Shown here: in pieces, positions 59,709-64,000 of the stretch | How positions within the stretch are numbered: the stretch's first letter is position 1 | How the letters are laid out: each line of letters opens with the position of its first letter | Source: Paludibacter jiangxiensis | GTDB taxonomy: Bacteria; Bacteroidota; Bacteroidia; Bacteroidales; Paludibacteraceae | Direction of reading: 5' to 3' | Assembly (NCBI RefSeq): GCF_001618385.1 | Contig: NZ_BDCR01000004.1 | Span: 1-64,000, forward strand | Length of the DNA: 64,000 nucleotides | The notes under the pieces: generated by a model | The model's input: the letters and a program-made list of their open reading frames with translations, nothing else | The model's database searches: none | Told to the model about the DNA's origin: nothing | Position numbers and translations under genes: made by a program

Positions 59709-59885
59709 ATTGCCTGCGGCAGGCCTTACTTTTTGGCGCAAAAAGTAAGCAAAAACATTGACGGAAAGAACTCGTTCGCTTGGCCATGAATCATTTTCTC
59801 ATTAACGAACTATTGTTGATGGCCTACTCACTCAAACAGCTTTCCGTCGGTTTGGTATTTTTTGTTTATCCCTTCGGGTCTGATC
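59709..59885 (-). repeat. Interspersed element, subfamily 2, copy D
   Basis: On the minus strand it runs from CAGACCCGAAGGG through CCAAACCGACGGAAAGCTG to the core palindrome and GCCTGCCGCAGGC, as in copy C at 49739-49970, but without the ~50-bp insertion. The whole 59348-60118 gap (771 bp) otherwise has no gene; an open frame at 59862-60101 shows no family features. Confidence 0.85.
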
Positions 59886-60118
59886 GCATCAACGATTATA
59901 AAAACAATCCGGTTCTATTGCAGTGTATATTGCTCAGATCGACAGAACCGTGACTGTTTTCTTTGCCTTTTGTGTCCAGAGGAACATCTCGACTGCAGCG
60001 ACGGAGACAAAAAACAAAAGACATCCCATCAAACCCGGTTTCCTCTTGCAAGACACATTTTACCTGCAAAAATATTTTTGACAATAAGCATACAAAGATA
60101 AGACAGAAAGCGGAAAAG

Positions 60119-60829
60119 TTACTTGCCGGATAATCTTTCTACAAGCGACGGTATGTGAATTTGAGCAGTGTCCAGTACTGCAATGCGGAAGTCTTTGCTG
60201 CTAAGCATCAGCGGAAGCTCTGTGCATCCGAGTATGATGCCGTCGCAGGATTCATTTTCGATAATCTGATTACAGAGAGCAATCATTTCGGCCTTCTTTT
60301 CGGGAATGACAATACCTTCTTCCAGTTCGGGGAAAATAATATTGTGAATCGTTTCCTGATCTTTTGCGGGAGGCACAATGACGTTGATGCCGCTGTGTGC
60401 AAACACATCCTGATAAAAAGAGTGCTGCATGGTGAATCGTGTGCCTATCAGCAGGACGTTTTTCAATTTCAATTGGACGGCACGATTGCAGGTGGCTTCA
60501 ACAATACTGATGAGTGGAATAGGGGAGAGTGCCTGAATTCTGTCGAAAACGACATGCGGAGTATTTGAAGCAATGGCAGCCACCGTTGCTCCGGCGTTTT
60601 TCAAAGAAATGACCGACCTGAGTAATAGATCGGCCACTCCTGAATAGTCTTTGTTATCGATCAGCGACAACATTTCGGTCATGTTGATGCTGTTGATGAT
60701 AATGCGTGGATAGTTATCGTCGTTTGATACGGAACGGTAACCGTTGATAATTCCTTTGTAATATTCAACGGTTGATTCGGGACCGATACCACCCACAATC
60801 CCGATAGTTACCGGGTTATTTTGTGTCAT
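60119..60829 (-). CDS. Aspartate/glutamate racemase family protein
   Basis: ATG 60829 is used rather than a TTG at 60835, giving 236 residues. The Asp/Glu racemase fold is shown by VTIGIVGGIGPESTVEYYKGI at the N-terminus and by the second catalytic motif GIILGCTELPLML near 192. The first motif reads AIASNTPHVVF (~residue 84): the usual first Cys or Thr of xCNTxH is Ser. Family members racemise Asp or Glu for cell-wall or other uses. The Ser suggests altered or lost racemase activity. It is the first gene after a repeat-rich gap and 14 bp downstream of the MaoC-like gene. Confidence 0.88.
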   Translation of the reverse strand: MTQNNPVTIGIVGGIGPESTVEYYKGIINGYRSVSNDDNYPRIIINSINMTEMLSLIDNKDYSGVADLLLRSVISLKNAGATVAAIASNTPHVVFDRIQALSPIPLISIVEATCNRAVQLKLKNVLLIGTRFTMQHSFYQDVFAHSGINVIVPPAKDQETIHNIIFPELEEGIVIPEKKAEMIALCNQIIENESCDGIILGCTELPLMLSSKDFRIAVLDTAQIHIPSLVERLSGK

Positions 60830-60849
60830 AGACAATAGCGTTTGTCTTC

Positions 60850-61314
60850 TTAGTTGAAATGGTAAAGGAATACTACCGAACCCTGAAAGGCTGGTTTGTT
60901 ACTGTCTTTAATTTCCATTGTAACGCCGATTTCGGCTTTGGTAATACCGCGAAGGTTGACGGCCGATACCAGAGTGGCTCTAACTCTGACTTCGCTGTTT
61001 ACAGTAACGGCCTGATTGAATTTGAGTTTTTCAATACCGTAGTTTACCAGCAGTTTTGTGTTTTGCACTTCAACGATTTGTGCCCATAAAACCGGAAGCA
61101 GCGATACGGTGAGATAACCGTGCGCAATAGTTGCTTTATAAGGGCTTTCTGTCTGCGCTTTTTTCTCGTCCACATGAATCCATTGATGGTCGAGTGTAGC
61201 GTCGGCAAAAAGATTGATTTGTTCCTGAGTTATTTTTAAATAGTCTGATACACCCAGCTCTTTTCCCATGTATGGTTCGAAATCCTGATGGCTGCTGATA
61301 ATTACTTTGCTCAT
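60850..61314 (-). CDS. MaoC-like hot-dog dehydratase
   Basis: This 154-residue protein has the hot-dog fold signature of MaoC-like (R)-specific enoyl-CoA hydratases: FADATLDHQWIHVDEKKAQTESPYKATIAHGYLTVSLLPVL. The D-x-x-x-x-H and the H-G-Y motif include the catalytic Asp and His. It hydrates or dehydrates an acyl-CoA in fatty-acid metabolism; the real substrate is open. It sits immediately upstream of the racemase homologue (~20 bp), so the two form a likely operon; the link to racemase function is unclear. Confidence 0.92.
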   Translation of the reverse strand: MSKVIISSHQDFEPYMGKELGVSDYLKITQEQINLFADATLDHQWIHVDEKKAQTESPYKATIAHGYLTVSLLPVLWAQIVEVQNTKLLVNYGIEKLKFNQAVTVNSEVRVRATLVSAVNLRGITKAEIGVTMEIKDSNKPAFQGSVVFLYHFN

Positions 61315-61489
61315 ATACAGTTTATTTAGATAGATTTAAGTTGTTTGTGCAAACGATTGCTGTCTAATTTGGCTTCAAAGTTACAAAAAGTCGTTTATAT
61401 TTTTTGTGCGTTAAATAAGGCTTGATGTAAAAATAGTTGTTTATTGCAACTTAATGTTAAGTGGAGCCGTAAACGATGATTAAAACCAT

Positions 61490-61544
61490 GAAAAAATAAT
61501 CCGGAATAATAAGATGTGCAAAAGGAGATCTTACTATTCCGGAT
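61490..61544 (-). terminator. Terminator after the DUF255 gene
   Basis: A stem of 10 + 6 bp with one mismatch (61499-61515 with 61528-61544), 12-nt loop, is followed on the minus strand by ATTATTTTTTC. It lies 22 bases past the stop of the thioredoxin-domain gene. The rest of 61315-61566 contains only a -7-like TAACTTTG (61383-61376, minus) upstream of the MaoC-like gene. Confidence 0.75.
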
Positions 61545-61566
61545 GTAAAAGCTGATTTTACAGGTG

Positions 61567-63594
61567 TCAGTTTCTGAGCAATTGCAATGCCTCTTCAACC
61601 GAATGAACCGGAAATCCGCAGGTGTTGTTCCGGCAAACGTAAAAGCTTAATTCTTTATTGTTTGCACGTTCTTTCAATAACGGTAATGTTGCATCATCTC
61701 CCCCTGCTATCACAGTAAGCGGCAAATAATGTTGCTGTAAGCGCAGAGCTTCCGACAGTGCATTTTCGCCTGTAACCACAATCTCAATTGACGGATGGGT
61801 GATTTTACCGGCCAATATCGTCCAGTTGGCAAAATAGGCTCCGCCTTGTATATAGCGCTGTCCGATAGTTTTCAGCATCACTTCTGCCCGCTGTTGGTAA
61901 ATAAGGTTGTCGGTAAGCCGACCCAATTTTAACAGCACATGCGCCATCCTGGAGTTTGACGAAGGTATCACATTATCGGTGTAATCGTATTTTCGGGCAA
62001 TGAGAGGCTCCGATTTGTCCGACGTGTAGTAGAAGAGCTGGTGTTCTTCGTCCGTAAAATGATGGAGCACGTAATTGGTCAGCTTATCGGCAAGTTGCAC
62101 GTGGCGGATGTCAAACGTCACCTCGTATAACGACAGCATTGCATCAGCCAGAAAAGCATAATCGTCCAGAAAAGCTTCGGTGGAAACCTTGCCATCCATG
62201 CAGGTTCGGTACAGAATATCATCGTGCAGCAGATATTTCTTTACGAAATCGACCAGCTCTGTTGCGCGTTGCAGGTAAGCCGGATTGCCGAATGCTTTGT
62301 AGGCCGAAACGTAAGCCGAAATCATCAGAGCATTCCAGGAAGTGATCACTTTTCCGTCAGTTGTGGGACGTATCCGGTTGCTCCGTACGTTGAACAGGAG
62401 TTGGTTCGCCTCTTGCAAAATGTTCTCAAAATCAACGGGATCTACGCCGTTTTTAAGCGCAAATTCCTCCTTGTCCACCGTATAATGCAGGATGTTTTTC
62501 CCTTTCTCCCAATTGCCGCTCGTGCTAATGTGATAAAAATGAGAAAGCAATCCTGGGTCGGTTGATTCCAACGAAAGTTCAAATTCCTCTTTTGTCCACA
62601 CATAAAACTTGCCTTCTTCGTGTTCACTGTCCGCATCGATAGAGGAATAGAATCCACCTTCCGGATTCCGGAGTTCTCTTTCGGCAAAGGCAATGGATTG
62701 TTCGGCAATGGTTTTATATTCACTTTTCTGTGTCACCTGCCATGCATGCGCGTAAAGCGTAATCAACTGCGCATTGTCGTACAGCATTTTTTCAAAATGG
62801 GGCACTTTCCATTGACCGTCTGTAGAATAACGTGCAAAACCGCCGCCTATCTGGTCGTAAATGCCGCCCCGGGCCATCGAATCAAGGGTATAGGTAACAG
62901 CCGACAGAACATTTTTTTTACCGGTAAGGGAATAATATTGCAACAGGGCTTCCCATCCCACCGGCAGCATGAATTTAGGAGTTCCCTTAAAGCCCCCGGA
63001 CAATAAATCCACCTGAGAAATGAGGCTTTCGAATGCCTCGTGATAGTCGGATTGGAGAATAATATCCGATTCCGTCTCTTCGTCAAAAGTTACGGACAAC
63101 GGATTTGTTTGCAATCCTTTGGTTAAGGAAACAGCGGCTTCTTCTACTTTTGGGAAATCGGTTTCATACAAGTCGGCCAGTTGTTGCAACAGCTCTTTCC
63201 ATTGATGAGGCTGGAAATAGGTGGCTGCATAAAACGGACGTCCGTCGGGTAGGGCGAAGGCATTGAGTGGCCAGCCTCCCCGTCCGTTGATAAGCTGGGC
63301 AGCTTCCATGTATATCTGATCAATGTCGGGTCGTTCCTCCCGGTCTATTTTGATGCAGACAAAGTGTCTGTTCATGAGTCCTGCAATGGCTGTGTTCGAG
63401 AAAGATTCCTGAGCCATCACATGACACCAGTGGCACGAGGCATAACCGATGCTGATCAAAAGGGGTTTGTTTTCAGCTTTTGCTTTGTTTAAGGCCTCCT
63501 CTCCCCACTCGAACCAATCGACAGGATTGGCCGCATGTTGGCGGAGGTAAGGGCTGGCTGCATGAGCCAACCGGTTGTATGTAACAGGTTGCAT
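61567..63594 (-). CDS. Thioredoxin-domain protein, DUF255/YyaL (SSP411) family
   Basis: This 675-residue protein starts [52 protein letters not shown]; the thioredoxin-like CHWCHVM lies near residue 54. A large (alpha/alpha)6 catalytic-type domain of glycoside-hydrolase/epimerase-like fold follows to the end ([35 protein letters not shown] near 240-280). The family occurs in bacteria and eukaryotes (SSP411/SPATA20); its reaction is unknown. It is 5 bp downstream of the small 4Fe-4S gene, which suggests translational coupling. Confidence 0.94.
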   Translation of the reverse strand: MQPVTYNRLAHAASPYLRQHAANPVDWFEWGEEALNKAKAENKPLLISIGYASCHWCHVMAQESFSNTAIAGLMNRHFVCIKIDREERPDIDQIYMEAAQLINGRGGWPLNAFALPDGRPFYAATYFQPHQWKELLQQLADLYETDFPKVEEAAVSLTKGLQTNPLSVTFDEETESDIILQSDYHEAFESLISQVDLLSGGFKGTPKFMLPVGWEALLQYYSLTGKKNVLSAVTYTLDSMARGGIYDQIGGGFARYSTDGQWKVPHFEKMLYDNAQLITLYAHAWQVTQKSEYKTIAEQSIAFAERELRNPEGGFYSSIDADSEHEEGKFYVWTKEEFELSLESTDPGLLSHFYHISTSGNWEKGKNILHYTVDKEEFALKNGVDPVDFENILQEANQLLFNVRSNRIRPTTDGKVITSWNALMISAYVSAYKAFGNPAYLQRATELVDFVKKYLLHDDILYRTCMDGKVSTEAFLDDYAFLADAMLSLYEVTFDIRHVQLADKLTNYVLHHFTDEEHQLFYYTSDKSEPLIARKYDYTDNVIPSSNSRMAHVLLKLGRLTDNLIYQQRAEVMLKTIGQRYIQGGAYFANWTILAGKITHPSIEIVVTGENALSEALRLQQHYLPLTVIAGGDDATLPLLKERANNKELSFYVCRNNTCGFPVHSVEEALQLLRN

Positions 63595-63599
63595 AATAG

Positions 63600-63851
63600 T
63601 TAGGTTTTAGTATCGGTATTGTTGTTTCTGTAATAGCTTAATGCTCCGCTCTGGCATTTTTCTATTTGCGCTATAATTTGTCCGGTAGATGCTCCGTTCG
63701 GATTGATCCAGGGGCGTTTTTGCGGGTTGAACACAGCGGGTAAACCCTCTTCATCACACCAGCAAACCGTGGAATGAATACACAAACCGGGTTTCCATAC
63801 AATGGTAATTTCTCCGTTACTATATTCTTTGACAATGTTTTTGGTATCCAT
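63600..63851 (-). CDS. Small 4Fe-4S-binding (Fer4_19) domain protein
   Basis: This 83-residue protein matches the divergent 4Fe-4S mono-cluster domain. It has [14 protein letters not shown] at residues ~19-32, a [13 protein letters not shown] segment, and a final Cys in [13 protein letters not shown]. It probably carries one iron-sulfur cluster and works as an electron carrier or a metal-linked partner. It starts 5 bp before the DUF255 gene with which it is co-directional. Confidence 0.9.
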   Translation of the reverse strand: MDTKNIVKEYSNGEITIVWKPGLCIHSTVCWCDEEGLPAVFNPQKRPWINPNGASTGQIIAQIEKCQSGALSYYRNNNTDTKT

Positions 63852-64000
63852 AGTTTTGATTTTTATCCCAAAGAAATGGTGCGATTATTGTATTTGCTGT
63901 TGCAAATATAAGGTGGTAGTTTGCCAAAGTGGAATGACGGGCCGATGTTTTATACAATTTCAGGATGGTTGGGCTACTGGATGAGGAACGCAAACTACTC
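63852..64000. other. Upstream region of the Fer4_19 gene, right window edge
   Basis: The last ~150 bases show no clear gene on either strand. The minus strand upstream of 63851 is probably the leader and promoter of the Fer4_19-DUF255 operon. Nothing else is recognised. Confidence 0.4.

Noticed and set aside
59862-60101. A 79-codon open frame next to the racemase gene
   Set aside because: No signature, and it starts within a repeat copy; likely chance.

Overview
The window looks like a chromosomal segment of a Bacteroidota bacterium, most likely order Bacteroidales. The evidence is type IX secretion (T9SS) sorting domains of both type A and type B, a PorP/SprF-family protein, a short 286-residue primary sigma factor, menaquinone genes, and promoter-like sites of the Bacteroidota form TTTG-N19/20-(TAnnTTTG). 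I cannot name the genus from the sequence alone. No rRNA, tRNA, CRISPR array, prophage or intact insertion sequence was recognised. One structural RNA, RNase P RNA, is present on the minus strand.

Layout. (1) 1-11.3 kb is a surface and secretion block: the 3' part of a giant repeat adhesin with a type B sorting domain (seven 79-residue repeats, six of them complete), a PorP/SprF protein, a PD40/OmpA protein, a type A sorting-domain protein, and a small protein with an unusual C-terminal membrane tail. (2) 11.6-13.6 kb holds a lone AT-rich DUF2075/Schlafen-like helicase-nuclease gene. (3) 13.9-22.7 kb is mainly housekeeping: carboxylesterase, EamA transporter, RNase HI, a beta-helix lipoprotein, menA, ubiE/menG, ychF and a QueG-like iron-sulfur protein with a duplicated start region. 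(4) 23.1-30.9 kb is a run of co-directional envelope genes, followed by a glutathionylspermidine-synthase-like gene with its small lipoprotein partner, a nucleobase permease and two tiny ORFs, one of them cysteine-rich. (5) 30.9-40.1 kb holds gltA-type glutamate synthase, cysE, an S41 protease, a Cys/Met-metabolism PLP enzyme, rnpB, htrA and the primary sigma factor gene. (6) 40.3-49.0 kb has a membrane glycosyltransferase-like gene and a complete TetR-TolC-HlyD-ABC-ABC-permease-permease efflux operon. (7) 49.1-64 kb has a MutS-like membrane ATPase, cyclophilin, an AT-rich three-gene DUF262/HNH operon (a candidate defence system), MarC, a Gfo/Idh oxidoreductase, an Asp/Glu racemase homologue, a MaoC-like protein and a thioredoxin-domain protein (DUF255) paired with a small 4Fe-4S protein.

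The intergenic regions carry several repeat families: a roughly 180-240 bp element in four copies (two in each of two subfamilies), a roughly 100 bp element in two inverted copies, a 158 bp nested palindrome, and a cluster of seven mini-hairpins, most with 1-3 nt loops. The least explained items are the DUF262 operon (53.9-56.5 kb) with a perfect 17-bp inverted repeat upstream and a small protein ending in CPLWPFC, the 32-residue six-cysteine ORF at 30.76 kb, and the repeat families.
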